Shown: positions 53,082 to 62,600, counted from the stretch's first letter. The stretch is DNA of 64,000 nucleotides from Natronobacterium haloterrestre (GCF_900112205.1 NZ_FOKW01000010.1:80801-144800), one strand, 5' to 3'. Program-made: numbers and translations. The notes: generated from the letters alone by a model not told the origin.

Positions 53082-54890
53082 TCAACGGGGGTCGTCGCTC
53101 GGTTCAGGATGGCCATCGCCATCGGTTGGGAGTTCGATCCGGGCCGTCTCGGGGACCGGCGCGTCCGGATCCGCGAACTCGAGGCGACCCGTCGCGGCCA
53201 GGGTCCGGAGCGCGTAGAGGGTCCGGTCGTCCGGCGCGCGCTCGAGGATGCGATCCTCGACTGCGCCGTACCACGCGAGCGGGTGGTTCCCGGGCTCCCC
53301 CCACCCGGTTCGCGGGACGAGAAACGGCGGTTCCCAGTCGCCGTCGCGTTCGGTGAACTGCCGTGTCGGGGTGTGTCCGACCAGATTCAGGCACCGATCG
53401 ACGGGCGCGAGCGTCCGATCGGTGACGGCCGCGCGCTCTCGAGAAACCGCCGCCACGCGGGCGTAGTACCGGCGCGCGAGTTCGGCGTGGAGTTCCTTCT
53501 CCCGGCGCAAGCCCAGCGGAACGCGCTCCCAGGCCCGCACGTACGCGGGGTCCCACAGCGGGAGCCACCAGTCGACGCCAGCGTTTTCGTAGGCCCGACA
53601 GTCGCCGTTGGTGAACGTCGACATGCGCCCGCGCCACTCCCAGCGCTCGTAGGCCGCTGCGGCGGTCGCGGGGTCGGCGATCGCCTCGGGTTCGCGGCCC
53701 CCCAGTAGTCCCCGGCGGATCCGTTCGCGGGCCGCCTCGCGGAACCGGTCGTCGTCCCACTCCCAGAGCGCGTAGTGGGTCTCGAGGACGTAGTCGATCA
53801 GCCCCTCGAGCGAGGGTTCGATCGCGTCGTCCCCGTCGGCGCTCGAGGTGCAACCGACGGTCCCTGTCGCGGGTTTTTCGTCCTCTCCGACGAACGTCGG
53901 CACCCGCTCGCTCGGCGTCGCGACGGTGTGACCGGGACAGTAGAGCGTGTCGGCGGGCAGTCGCCCCTCGTCGACGAGGGTTCGAAGGGCGGGCCACTCG
54001 GCGAGGAAGGGGAGCGCGTCGCCGCCGAACGCTCGCTCACGGTACCGTTCGCCTGCCGGTCCGTGGTACCACTCCCGCCAGGTCGCCTCGTCGTAGGGAA
54101 CGTGGGCCCACTCGATACCGAGACGGTCGGCCACCTCCCGGCTCACCTCCACGTCGGGGTGGCCCGACCGGCCGAACGTGTAGCCGATCACCTCCCGGCC
54201 GCGCTCGACGAGCGCCGCCGCCAGCAACCGCGAATCGTAGCCCCCCGACAGCGGGAGGACGACCGGCCGGTCGCCGGCGACGCGCTCGAGGCGGTCCAGT
54301 GCCGTTTCGAGGGCGGACTCGAGTCTCCGGACGTGCTCGTCACGGCCGACCTCGGAGTCGCTGACGTCGCGATTTCCCCGGCCGGCCGGCCAGTACTCGC
54401 GGACGGTCCGTCTGGTGATCCGCCCGTCGCGGATTCGGACGACCTCGCCGGCCTGCGTGCTGTAGACGCCGCGCCAGATCGTCTCCGAACCGGTCACGTA
54501 CCGCGTCAGCAGGAACTCGCTCTCCGTGGCGGGGTCGGTCTCGGCCCCGAGTCGGTCGCGGACGAGTCGCCCTCGATCGGAGACGATCGTCCCGTCGCCG
54601 TCGTAGTACAGCGGGATCGAACGCGCACCGTCGGCGATCAGGAACGTCGCGTCGTCGCGGACGACGACGACCGCGTAGAATCCCTCGAGGTCGCCGGCGA
54701 CGGCCGCGAGGGCCTCGAGTCCGGATCTGGAGGACGATTCACCCGCGGCTCGGCCGTCGACTGCAAGCGGGTCCAGAAACCGTTTCGCGAGGTCGGGGCC
54801 GCTGAGGACGGTGTCGCCGTCGAACGCCCGGCCGCGAACCGCGACTCCGTCGTCGCGTGTCCAGTCGGCCGCTCGAAGGGCCGTTTCCAT
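53082..54890 (-). CDS. Asparagine-synthase-like protein without the glutaminase cysteine
   Basis: A 602-residue protein with an Ntn-hydrolase-like N-terminal half and an AsnB-type ATP pyrophosphatase half. The PP-loop is LPLSGGYDSRLLAAAL near residue 214, and VIGYTFGRSGHPDVEVSREVA follows. The N-terminus METALRAADW lacks the catalytic Cys2 of glutamine-dependent enzymes, though YYDGDGTIVSDR is kept. It thus probably does not release ammonia from glutamine. It may be an amide-forming enzyme for another acceptor. Promoter: TATATAGG near 54911-54919. The neighbour downstream is thiB. Confidence 0.82.
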   Translation of the reverse strand: METALRAADWTRDDGVAVRGRAFDGDTVLSGPDLAKRFLDPLAVDGRAAGESSSRSGLEALAAVAGDLEGFYAVVVVRDDATFLIADGARSIPLYYDGDGTIVSDRGRLVRDRLGAETDPATESEFLLTRYVTGSETIWRGVYSTQAGEVVRIRDGRITRRTVREYWPAGRGNRDVSDSEVGRDEHVRRLESALETALDRLERVAGDRPVVLPLSGGYDSRLLAAALVERGREVIGYTFGRSGHPDVEVSREVADRLGIEWAHVPYDEATWREWYHGPAGERYRERAFGGDALPFLAEWPALRTLVDEGRLPADTLYCPGHTVATPSERVPTFVGEDEKPATGTVGCTSSADGDDAIEPSLEGLIDYVLETHYALWEWDDDRFREAARERIRRGLLGGREPEAIADPATAAAAYERWEWRGRMSTFTNGDCRAYENAGVDWWLPLWDPAYVRAWERVPLGLRREKELHAELARRYYARVAAVSRERAAVTDRTLAPVDRCLNLVGHTPTRQFTERDGDWEPPFLVPRTGWGEPGNHPLAWYGAVEDRILERAPDDRTLYALRTLAATGRLEFADPDAPVPETARIELPTDGDGHPEPSDDPR

Positions 54891-55150
54891 ACCCGTGATT
54901 TCGGGAAGGAGTATATAGGCCCGGCGGTGGGCAGGACGTCGACCGGTTCGACGATCCAGCGGTCACACCGGCAGAGCCGGACCGACGTGACGATATCCCG
55001 CCCAGCCACGGCTTCGGCCCCACGCACGGTCGCTCGAGACGGTCGTCGGGCCGATTCACGGTGGTCGGTACGGGGCCGACCGATAATGGGAGAAACGCGG
55101 TGAGGACTTCGACGTCCCGACCAGTGAAATGGAGACCGGAGACCTGGGAG

Positions 55151-55786
55151 CTACTGACGGCGGTACCGTTCGTCCACGGAGGGCTCCCGGACCGGGATTT
55201 CCACCGTCGACGTCTCGTCGAAGCCAGCCTCGGTAGCGGCCGACGAGCGGTCCGTCGTCGACTCCTCGAGCGAGGCCGTGGCTTCGGTTCTCGCTTCGAC
55301 CGCGAGTTGCCGCTTCCGTTCGGCCGCATCGTAGGACGAACCGAGTGCGATCAGGAACCCCGTCATCGCGGTCACGAGAGCGACGCTTCCGATCGCGACG
55401 ATACCGATCGAAACGAGCGTTCCCGAGAGGACCTGACCGGCCGTCAGCAGCGACACCGCAGTCACGGCCGCGATGAGCGTGAACAGCCGGGCCAGCCGAC
55501 CCGTATCGAGGCCGGCGATTTCCTTCTCGCCCGTCGTATCGCGCAGCACGGACAGGACTCCGTCGTAACTGCCGCCGCTTCGGGCGTTCCCGGCCGAGTG
55601 GATCGACTGGGCGATCCACATGCCGGCAGTGAAGTTGAGCAGCGCGACGAACGAGACCAGTCCGATCTGCCCGTCGACGAACAGTCCCGTCACGATCGCG
55701 CCCGTGAGCGAGAGTGCCATGATACCGTGGGTCACTAGCGACCGCGTGCCGAAGTCTTCGAGGCTGTGGGAGTATCCAGAACTCAT
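55151..55786 (-). CDS. Haloarchaeal four-helix membrane protein
   Basis: A 211-residue protein with four predicted helices (ALSLTGAIVTGLFV, LVSFVALLNFTAGMWIA, LFTLIAAVTAVSLLTAG, LVSIGIVAIGSVALVTAMTGFLIAL). A charged C-terminal tail (YDAAERKRQLAVEARTEATASLEE) follows. I start at the ATG 55784-55786 (MSSGYSHSLEDFG). I do not recognise the family; there are no catalytic motifs. Confidence 0.65.
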   Translation of the reverse strand: MSSGYSHSLEDFGTRSLVTHGIMALSLTGAIVTGLFVDGQIGLVSFVALLNFTAGMWIAQSIHSAGNARSGGSYDGVLSVLRDTTGEKEIAGLDTGRLARLFTLIAAVTAVSLLTAGQVLSGTLVSIGIVAIGSVALVTAMTGFLIALGSSYDAAERKRQLAVEARTEATASLEESTTDRSSAATEAGFDETSTVEIPVREPSVDERYRRQ

Positions 55787-55941
55787 ACTACCCAATAGGG
55801 GCCCAGCGCTCATAGAACGAACACCTACCAGTGCAACAGTTCGAGTACGGGACTGGTCGCTGACCGTGACGTATCCGGCGGGACGAGTTCCATGGTGAAT
55901 GATCACAATCGCCTTGGTGATGGAGGGGAAACCGTCCAGAT

Positions 55942-56379
55942 ATGGGGGTCCCTGCCTGGTTCCGAACCCTTCCGACGTGGGCGGCCGTCCTGAGTGGACT
56001 GCTCGCCGTACTCGTCGCGATGACGGCGCTGTCGATGGTCTTGGGTATCGTCTTCGCCGGTATCGCCATCGGGGTCGAGGTCGGCAGTCTCGCGGTCGGT
56101 ATCGTTGCTGCCCTCCTCGGGCTCACGATCGTCCTTGTACCCGTCGTGGCAGCCGTCCTCGTCCTCTCGAGCGACGACGAACCCGACACGGTCGGTGACG
56201 AACCGATCCCTGAAGTCGACTCTCTCCGCGAACGCTATCTGAACGGTGACCTCGACGAGGAGGCGTTCGAGCGACGGCTCGACGAGTTACTTGCCGACGC
56301 AGACGACGAGCCGGGTTCTCTCCCGTCGGGGGAGCGACCGGGCGAGGGACGATCGTTGCTCGAGGAACACGACCGGTAG
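55942..56379 (+). CDS. SHOCT-domain membrane protein
   Basis: A 145-residue protein with two or three N-terminal helices (VLSGLLAVLVAMTALSMVLG, AVGIVAALLGLTIVLVPVV), then a SHOCT motif near residues 93-115: SLRERYLNGDLDEEAFERRLDELLA. It resembles the SHOCT protein at 26820. The gene lies 66 bases before pelA on the same strand. Function unknown. Confidence 0.78.
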   Translation: MGVPAWFRTLPTWAAVLSGLLAVLVAMTALSMVLGIVFAGIAIGVEVGSLAVGIVAALLGLTIVLVPVVAAVLVLSSDDEPDTVGDEPIPEVDSLRERYLNGDLDEEAFERRLDELLADADDEPGSLPSGERPGEGRSLLEEHDR

Positions 56380-56445
56380 TTTGCGAGTTACGGAACCGCA
56401 ACAGCGATCGCAGCCCACTTATCGCCACCCCGAGAATCCACGGGC

Positions 56446-57513
56446 ATGCAGATCAAAGACCGGGAGCCCCTGGAGGGCGGACGCGAACGGGTCACGGTCG
56501 TCCCCGAGAGCGTCGACGACCTCTGGCACCTCCAGTACGTCCTAGAGCCCGGCGACCGCGTCGCCGGCGACACGACCCGGCGGATCCAGCGCAACGACGA
56601 CCAGATGCGCGATACGGGCGGCGAGCGAGAACACATGTGGGTCGCCATCGCCGCCGAGGACATCGAGTTCCACAAGTTCGCCAACCGACTGCGGGTCGGC
56701 GGTGAGATCGTCGCCTGTTCGCGCGAGGACCAACTCGGCTTTCACCACACGCTGAACGTCGAGGAGCGCGACGAGATCTCGATCGAGAAGCGGTTCAAGC
56801 CCGACCAGGAGGCCCGCCTCGAGGAGGCCGAGGAGGCGACCGAGAACCCCGACGTCGCAATCGCGACCGTCGAGGAAGGACAGGCCCACGTCCACACGGT
56901 CGCCCAGTACGGCGCCGAGGAGCGGGCGTCGATCACCGGCCCGACCGGCAAGGGGGAGTACGCCCGCGAGCGCTCGGAACTGTTCGCGGAACTGGCCGAC
57001 GTTCTGAAACGCCAGGACGCGGACGCGATCATCCTCGCCGGTCCCGGCTTCACCAAACAGGACGCCTACGACTACCTCGAGGACGAGTACCCGGAAGTCG
57101 CCGAGAAGGTGACGATGGTCGATACGGCCAGCGTCGGCGACCGGGGCGTCCACGAGGTGCTGAAACGCGGCGCGGTCGCGGACGTCCAGCAGGAGACCCG
57201 CATCGAGCGCGAGGCCGAGTACATCGACGAACTCACCGAGCGGATCGCCCAGGGGGCGAAAGCGGCCTACGGTCCCGAGGAAGTCGAGAAGGCGGCGGAG
57301 TTCGGCGCGATCGACCGGCTCCTGATCCTTGACGACCGACTGCGGAAGGAACGCGGCCCCGACGGCGAGTGGGACGTCGACGTCGACGGAATCGTCCGCA
57401 CGACCGAGCAGAAAGGCGGCGAGGTGACCGTCTTCTCGAGCGAGTTCCCGCCGGGCCAGCAGTTGGCGAACCTCGGCGGTATCGCCGCACTGTTGCGGTA
57501 TCGCCTCGAGTAG
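56446..57513 (+). CDS. pelA: Pelota (Dom34), ribosome rescue factor
   Basis: A 355-residue eRF1-like protein that, with an aEF1A-type partner and ABCE1, splits stalled ribosomes. The N-terminal Sm-like domain begins [21 protein letters not shown] and contains [30 protein letters not shown]. The central domain has [20 protein letters not shown] and [18 protein letters not shown]. The C-terminal domain ends [27 protein letters not shown]. No GGQ is present, as expected. Start ATG 56446. Confidence 0.95.
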   Translation: MQIKDREPLEGGRERVTVVPESVDDLWHLQYVLEPGDRVAGDTTRRIQRNDDQMRDTGGEREHMWVAIAAEDIEFHKFANRLRVGGEIVACSREDQLGFHHTLNVEERDEISIEKRFKPDQEARLEEAEEATENPDVAIATVEEGQAHVHTVAQYGAEERASITGPTGKGEYARERSELFAELADVLKRQDADAIILAGPGFTKQDAYDYLEDEYPEVAEKVTMVDTASVGDRGVHEVLKRGAVADVQQETRIEREAEYIDELTERIAQGAKAAYGPEEVEKAAEFGAIDRLLILDDRLRKERGPDGEWDVDVDGIVRTTEQKGGEVTVFSSEFPPGQQLANLGGIAALLRYRLE

Positions 57514-57517
57514 TGCC

Positions 57518-57856
57518 GTGTCGGTGTCGGCCGCGACGTCGACGGCGGCGGGCCTGTGGCTGCTCGCGATCGTCCTCTACGGTGTCGGCGACCTCGTCAC
57601 GACTGCCGTGGGGCTGCGTGCGGGGCTGAAGGAGGGCCAGCCGTTCGTTCGACGACTGCTCGGCGAGTCGCCGACGGCGTGGCGGGTCGCCCTCTTCGGC
57701 CTGTACAAGGCCGTCCTGCTGGGCGGGTTCTACCTGGCCTACGTCGCTCTCGAGGGACTGGGGATCCGTTTCCGGTTCGCGATCCCGGCGGGCATCGCCG
57801 CGATCGGCGGCTACGCCGTCGCGACCAACGTCCGGACTATGCTGACCCCTCGGTAG
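57518..57856 (+). CDS. Small integral membrane protein after pelA
   Basis: A 112-residue protein with three or four helices (GLWLLAIVLYGVGDLVTTAVGL, ALFGLYKAVLLGGFYLAYVAL, AIPAGIAAIGGYAVAT). The start is a GTG at 57518, five bases after the pelA stop, suggesting cotranscription. It overlaps the 3' end of the convergent TrmB gene by 20 bases. Function unknown. Confidence 0.7.
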   Translation: MSVSAATSTAAGLWLLAIVLYGVGDLVTTAVGLRAGLKEGQPFVRRLLGESPTAWRVALFGLYKAVLLGGFYLAYVALEGLGIRFRFAIPAGIAAIGGYAVATNVRTMLTPR

Positions 57857-58619
57857 ACGAAGACGGGTCGACGGGGATCGCTTCGCCCGCCTCGATCAAC
57901 TGGATCAGTACCGACGCGAACAGCGAGCCGGAGCTCCAGATCGCCGTCTCGCTGCCGTCGTCGTCGTCGACCACGCTCAGCAGGATGCCGTCGTCCGCGA
58001 TGGCGATCCGGCCCGACCGTCGGTCGGTCTCCGGGAAGGTCGAGGGCGTCTCGACCGTGACTCCCTCGAGGGCCTCGAGTCGCTCGCGCACTCGGTCCTC
58101 GCGGGTGAGACCGAGGACGGCGACGCCGGCGCTCGAACGCTCCTCGAGTGCCCGCTCGATGGGGTCCGTGAACAGTTCGGGGAGCCGCGTTCCGAAGACG
58201 ATCCGTTCCTCGGCATCCGAAAGCAGGGCGACGACCCGGTCGTCGATACGGTCCCGTCCCCGGACGGTCCAGATGTCCTCTCGAGTCTCCTCGCCGCTGG
58301 ACTCGCGTTTGACCTCGTCGACGTACTCGAAGGCGCGCTCCCGCTCCTGCTCGAAGCGGTTGCGCAGCGTCTCCTCGGCCTCCTCGAGGCTGACCGGCCG
58401 GTAACGGATCGGGCTCGACTGCTGGGTTTCGACCAGGCCCCGGGCCTCGAGGCTCTCGGCGACGCTGTAGACCTGTGACCGCGGGACGTCGGCGACCCGG
58501 GCGACGTCCCGCGCGGTCCCGGACCCGAGTCGGTGGAGCGCGATGAAGACCTTGGCCTCGTAGCTCGTGAGCCCGAGCCGTTCGAAGGCGTCGATAGCCC
58601 CGTTCTCGTCGACGCTCAT
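57837..58619 (-). CDS. TrmB-family transcription regulator
   Basis: A 260-residue regulator. The N-terminal winged helix is FERLGLTSYEAKVFIALHRLGSGTARDVARVADVPRSQVYSVAESLEARGLVE (residues 13-65), typical TrmB. A coiled-coil linker LEEAEETLRNRFEQERERAFEYVDEVKRES follows, and a C-terminal ligand/dimer domain. The ATG overlaps the stop of the RND exporter gene by four bases, so it is likely the local regulator of that exporter. Confidence 0.9.
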   Translation of the reverse strand: MSVDENGAIDAFERLGLTSYEAKVFIALHRLGSGTARDVARVADVPRSQVYSVAESLEARGLVETQQSSPIRYRPVSLEEAEETLRNRFEQERERAFEYVDEVKRESSGEETREDIWTVRGRDRIDDRVVALLSDAEERIVFGTRLPELFTDPIERALEERSSAGVAVLGLTREDRVRERLEALEGVTVETPSTFPETDRRSGRIAIADDGILLSVVDDDDGSETAIWSSGSLFASVLIQLIEAGEAIPVDPSSSTEGSA

Positions 58620-61600
58620 CGTCGATCACCCCGGTCGGCGTCCTCGTTCCCGTCGTCGCGGGCGTCGGAGTCCGTCCGTTCGTCGCCCCCCTCGATCGCC
58701 AGCCCGCCGTCGCTCGCCGCCGTCGTCGGTTCCCGGCTCCGGCGTCGGTCGAAGGAGACGTCCGGCCCGAAGTACCGCGTCCAGAAGACAAGCAGCGCCG
58801 GCAGGACGACGACGCTGGCCAGGAACGCGTAGGTGATCGTCAGCGCGGTGATGATCCCGAACTGGCGGAGCACCGGCAGGATCGCGAACGCGAGGGTCCC
58901 GAAGCCGCCGACGGTCGTCGCCGCACTGCCGAGCAACGCGCCGCCGGTGCCGGTAACCGTCGTATCGAGTGCCGACCAGACGTTGCCCTGGCGCTCGAGT
59001 TCGAGCGTGTAGCGGGCGCTGACGTGGATGCTGTAGGCGACGCCGAGCCCGATCGTGAGGCTGGTGATCATCCCGGTCAGCACGTTGAACGGCATCCCGA
59101 CGAGGTACATCGTCCCCAGGATCCAGCTGGTGGCGAAAGCGACCGGCAACAGGGTGACGGTCCCGAGCGTCGCGCTGTTGCCCGTCAGCCAGTAGGCGGC
59201 GGTCAGGAAGAGGAAGACCGCGACGAGTGTCACCAGCAGACTCTGAAGAACGGTGTCGAACAGGTCCTGTTCGACGATGTAGTTGACGATAGGGTCGCCG
59301 GTCGCGATGGCGCTGACCCCGGCATCGCCGTCCTCGAGCCCGGCCGCGATGGCGCGCATTTCGTCGGTCGTCTCCGCGAACGTCGCCTCGCCGTCGGTGG
59401 CCACGATCAGCCGAGCCGAATCGTACTCGCCGCCATCGGTGCGGTGGAGGACGTCGCGTGCACCGTCCTCGTTGGCCTCGAACAGTTCGTCGTACAGCGC
59501 CGTCACGTTCTCGTCCGGGACGCCGTCGCCGGTCGTGTCGGCGGCCTCGAAGGACTCGTTGAACGACTCGTTTCGGGCCGCGGTTTCCTCCATCACCGAC
59601 AGCGGCCCGCGGACGTCCGCATCGCCGTTCGCCAGCGTGTACGCGACGGGGCTGTCCGCGGCCTCGTCCCGGGCTGCATCGAGTTCCTCGAGGACGTCGC
59701 CGTCGGCCACGTCGCCCTCGACGAGGATCTGAGCCTGTGCGTCCTGGCGCTGGAAGTTGGCGTTGATATAGTCCAGGTCGTCGGCGGCCTGGTACTCGCC
59801 GGGCGCCATCGCCGCGGGCAGGTTCTCGGTCCAGTCGGGTGGACTCTGCGCGAGGAAGTCCTCCTCCTCGAAGCTGGTGTCGACCTGGCTCGCGCCGTAG
59901 ACGCCGCCAGCGGTGAGCAACAGGACGGCCACGACGAGGACGAGCGGGATCCGACGCGCCGCAACCGACCCCGCCGAGAGGACGCTACTGAACCGGCCGC
60001 CGCCGGTCCCGAACGCCCGCTTGTGGCGGTCGTAGCCCCGGTCCTCGAGCAGCGAGTCGATCTCGACCTTGGCGGCGGGGATCAGCCCGCCGAAGACGAC
60101 GAGCGCGGCGAGGATCCCGACGGCGCTGACGACGCCGAACTCGCGGATGGGCTGGATCGGGCTGACGAGGTTCGCGAGGAAGCCGATCGCGGTGGTCGCG
60201 GTAACCCAGACCAGGGCGACGCCGACGCCGGCGAGGGCGATCGTCATCGAACTCCGGAGCGCGCTCGAGCCGGTTTCGGGATCGCGTCCCGCGGACCGGT
60301 GGGACTCGCGCTGTGTCTCCCGCTGTTCCCGGTGGCGCATGAAGACGTGGATCGCGTAGTCGATCGAAAGCCCGATCAACAGGACGGGCACCGCGACGAA
60401 CATCTGGTTGAACGCGATCCCGGTCCAGCCCATGAAGCCGAACGTCCAGACGAGTACTGCTACGATCCCCACCAGCCCGAGGGCGATGTCCAGCGGGTCC
60501 CGGTAGGCGATCAGCAGCGCCGCGGCGACGAACGCCAGCGCGAGCGGACTCACGATCGCGAGGCTGTCGCCCATCGAGCGGTCGATCTCGTCGGTGATGA
60601 CGCCCGCGCCGAAGACGATCTGGTCGTGGTCGTGTGCCGTCGCCAGTTCCCGCAGGTCGAGTTGGGCCTGGACGACCCCCTCGTCGCTGTCGGCGGCCGC
60701 GCCCATCTCGAGCCCCTCGCCGGCGGTCTCCTGAGTGATCGAGGTCATCCGGGCGTCGGCCTCGGTCGAGCCGGGGTCGTAGTCGGAGGGCATGAAGGCC
60801 AGCCCCGCGCCCCCATCGTCGTCGTCGGAGAGCGTCTCCTCGAGCGCGTCCTCGAACGCCTCGTCGTCGATCTCTTCGAGGGTCTCGATCTGCTCTTCGA
60901 GCGGCGGTCGCCCGTCGTCCTCCTCGAGTTCCTGCCAGTCGTCCTCGAGGGCTTCCTGGTCCGCTTCGAACGCCTCGAAGTCCTCCTCGAGTTGCTCCTG
61001 GTCCGCTTCCAGTTGCTCGGAGTCCTCCTCGAGGGCCGCGTACTCGTCCTCGAGAATCCCGGTCGTCGCGCCGGCGTAGACGCCCTCGAGTTGCTCGTTC
61101 AGTTCCCCGTACTCGGGCACCGACTCGGGGTCGTCGGCCGACTGCTCGATCTCGTACAGTTGCGACTCGATCTCTCGAGCCTGATCGGCGAACGCCTCGT
61201 ACTCGGCCGTCCGTTCGTCGTCGAGGTCGGCGCTGGCAGTGACCTCCTCGAGCAGCGTCTCGTACTCGGCTTCGATCTCGGCGACGCCCTGCTGGTACTC
61301 GGGGTCGTCCTCGTCGTAGGTCTCGTTCAGTTGCTCGTACTCGCGCTGGAGGTCCCGAGCCTCGTCGATTCCGGCTTCGAGTTCCGCGCTGCGTTCTTCG
61401 AGTTCGGCCTGTCGCTGTCCGAGTTCCTCGCCACGTTCCTCGAGGTCTGCGCTGCGTTCTTCGAGTTCCTCGCCACGTTCCTCGAGGTCCTCTCCGCGTT
61501 CCTCGAGGTCCTCGATCTCCTCGTTGGTGATCGCCGTGATCGCGACGAGGTTCTCGACGCCGGTGATCGGCTCCTCGTCGACGAGCGTTTCGTTTATCGA

Positions 61601-61906
61601 CTCGTTGTTCCTGATCTCCTGCTGGAATTCGAGGGACTCGAGTAACGACTCGCGGGTGAGGACGTTCCCTTCCCGATTTATCAACTGGACGCCGGTCGTG
61701 TTCTCCTCCTCGCTGGCGACGAACCGGTCGTCGATCTCCTCCATCGCCTCGGCCTCGGGCGAATCGGTCTCGAACTGCTCGAGCGAGGAGTCGTCGTCGA
61801 CCATCGGTGCTCCCGCGCCGACCAGCGCGGTGGCCAAAAGAAGGACGACGAAGACGGTTCGGGAACGGTTCGTGACGACGCCTGCGAGTCGCTCCGGGAA
61901 GCTCAT
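58616..61906 (-). CDS. RND/MMPL-family exporter with long coiled-coil
   Basis: A 1096-residue transporter of the RND/MMPL type. Two halves of six helices each surround large extracytoplasmic loops. The first half has a Glu/Arg heptad array (LEERGED-LEERGEE-LEERSAD-LEERGEE-LGQRQAE-LEERSAE) near residues 133-175 and a second coiled segment (LEADQEQLEEDFEAFEADQEALEDDWQELEEDDG). Sterol-sensing-like helices include VPVLLIGLSIDYAIHVFMRHREQ and LTIGLGVAYSIHVSARYTLELER. It probably exports lipids or small hydrophobic compounds. Start ATG 61904-61906; 4-base overlap with the TrmB gene. Confidence 0.9.
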   Translation of the reverse strand: MSFPERLAGVVTNRSRTVFVVLLLATALVGAGAPMVDDDSSLEQFETDSPEAEAMEEIDDRFVASEEENTTGVQLINREGNVLTRESLLESLEFQQEIRNNESINETLVDEEPITGVENLVAITAITNEEIEDLEERGEDLEERGEELEERSADLEERGEELGQRQAELEERSAELEAGIDEARDLQREYEQLNETYDEDDPEYQQGVAEIEAEYETLLEEVTASADLDDERTAEYEAFADQAREIESQLYEIEQSADDPESVPEYGELNEQLEGVYAGATTGILEDEYAALEEDSEQLEADQEQLEEDFEAFEADQEALEDDWQELEEDDGRPPLEEQIETLEEIDDEAFEDALEETLSDDDDGGAGLAFMPSDYDPGSTEADARMTSITQETAGEGLEMGAAADSDEGVVQAQLDLRELATAHDHDQIVFGAGVITDEIDRSMGDSLAIVSPLALAFVAAALLIAYRDPLDIALGLVGIVAVLVWTFGFMGWTGIAFNQMFVAVPVLLIGLSIDYAIHVFMRHREQRETQRESHRSAGRDPETGSSALRSSMTIALAGVGVALVWVTATTAIGFLANLVSPIQPIREFGVVSAVGILAALVVFGGLIPAAKVEIDSLLEDRGYDRHKRAFGTGGGRFSSVLSAGSVAARRIPLVLVVAVLLLTAGGVYGASQVDTSFEEEDFLAQSPPDWTENLPAAMAPGEYQAADDLDYINANFQRQDAQAQILVEGDVADGDVLEELDAARDEAADSPVAYTLANGDADVRGPLSVMEETAARNESFNESFEAADTTGDGVPDENVTALYDELFEANEDGARDVLHRTDGGEYDSARLIVATDGEATFAETTDEMRAIAAGLEDGDAGVSAIATGDPIVNYIVEQDLFDTVLQSLLVTLVAVFLFLTAAYWLTGNSATLGTVTLLPVAFATSWILGTMYLVGMPFNVLTGMITSLTIGLGVAYSIHVSARYTLELERQGNVWSALDTTVTGTGGALLGSAATTVGGFGTLAFAILPVLRQFGIITALTITYAFLASVVVLPALLVFWTRYFGPDVSFDRRRSREPTTAASDGGLAIEGGDERTDSDARDDGNEDADRGDRR

Positions 61907-62115
61907 TCGACCGCCTCCCTCGAGCGACGCGGGTTGTTCGTGGCGACCATGCTGTTGTTATGATCCTACAAACGCCGCTCGCGTAAACGTATTAGGATAC
62001 TTATATTATCGTGAACGTCACGGTTCGCGACGGGTCGCCGCGTAACAGTGGACAGTAGCGGAGGTTCTTTACCCGGTCTCGATTCTGGAATTGGAACAGG
62101 CGTCGGCAACTACGC
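61907..62115. promoter_or_regulatory. Promoter region of the RND/trmB operon with possible operator
   Basis: ATCCTA (61963-61968) and TAGGAT (61993-61998) form a short inverted repeat before an AT-rich TTATATTATC near 62001-62010, which is a TATA element on the minus strand. This could be a binding site for the TrmB protein; no test is available here. Confidence 0.4.
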
Positions 62116-62421
62116 GTGAAACGTGGGCGGCAGCATTTTATCAGTTTCAGATACTGTTCAAATGAAGACCAAGGCGGATTCCCCGCCCCACTGTGGGCGG
62201 GGTTGAAGCCGACACTCGCCGCACCACACCAATCTTTGAGTGGTTGGTATCCCAATATATTGGTAGTGGTCGGCGGCCCACAGTTGTCGCCGGCTACGGG
62301 CCGCAGTCAACCGGCCCCGAAGTCAGGGATACCGACCCGTGAACGCCCGAAAGCCCTTCGGGTACGACGCGGTGAGTCCACTGACAAGCCACGGGCCACC
62401 GCGCCCGCGGCAGTTGACTGA
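62116..62421. mobile_element. Possible mobile-element remnant with strong hairpin
   Basis: A region of odd composition between the RND gene and the MITE-like element. CCCCGCCC (62181-62188) and GGGCGGGG (62195-62202) form a perfect 8-bp stem. The following plus-strand frame up to the TGA at 62419 gives GRSQPAPKSGIPTRERPKAL and then RVRRGESTDKPRATAPAAVD, which looks like the tail of a haloarchaeal transposase, but this is recollection only. A functional gene is not supported. Confidence 0.4.
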
Positions 62422-62423
62422 GT

Positions 62424-62600
62424 CGTGCTGAATACAGAGCGCGAACTTTTTCCGCGTCGGGTTCGCCGGAGGCGAACCACTCGCGCAAAAACTTCGATGA
62501 AAAAGGCGGGCTGCTCGGCCTTCGGCCTCGCCGCCCGAGAACCGCGCTCGCTTCGCTCGCGCGGAAACTGGTGCTGAATCTATACTCTGTATTCAGCACG
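62424..62600. mobile_element. 177-bp MITE-like element
   Basis: Perfect 16-bp terminal inverted repeats: CGTGCTGAATACAGAG at 62424-62439 and CTCTGTATTCAGCACG at 62585-62600. The inner part has several hairpins (CTCGGCCTTCGGCCTCG, GCTCGCTTCGCTCGC) and no gene. The right end is itself an inner palindrome, GTGCTGAAT...ATTCAGCAC. No clear target-site duplication is seen. Size and structure fit a non-autonomous MITE. Confidence 0.75.

Noticed and set aside
59024..61645. 873-codon open frame antisense to the RND exporter
   Set aside because: Mirror of the exporter reading frame; low-complexity Val/Arg/Asp sequence without motifs.
62181..62202. Hairpin taken as a bacterial-type terminator
   Set aside because: No T-run follows and archaeal termination does not depend on such stems; the surrounding remnant explains it better.
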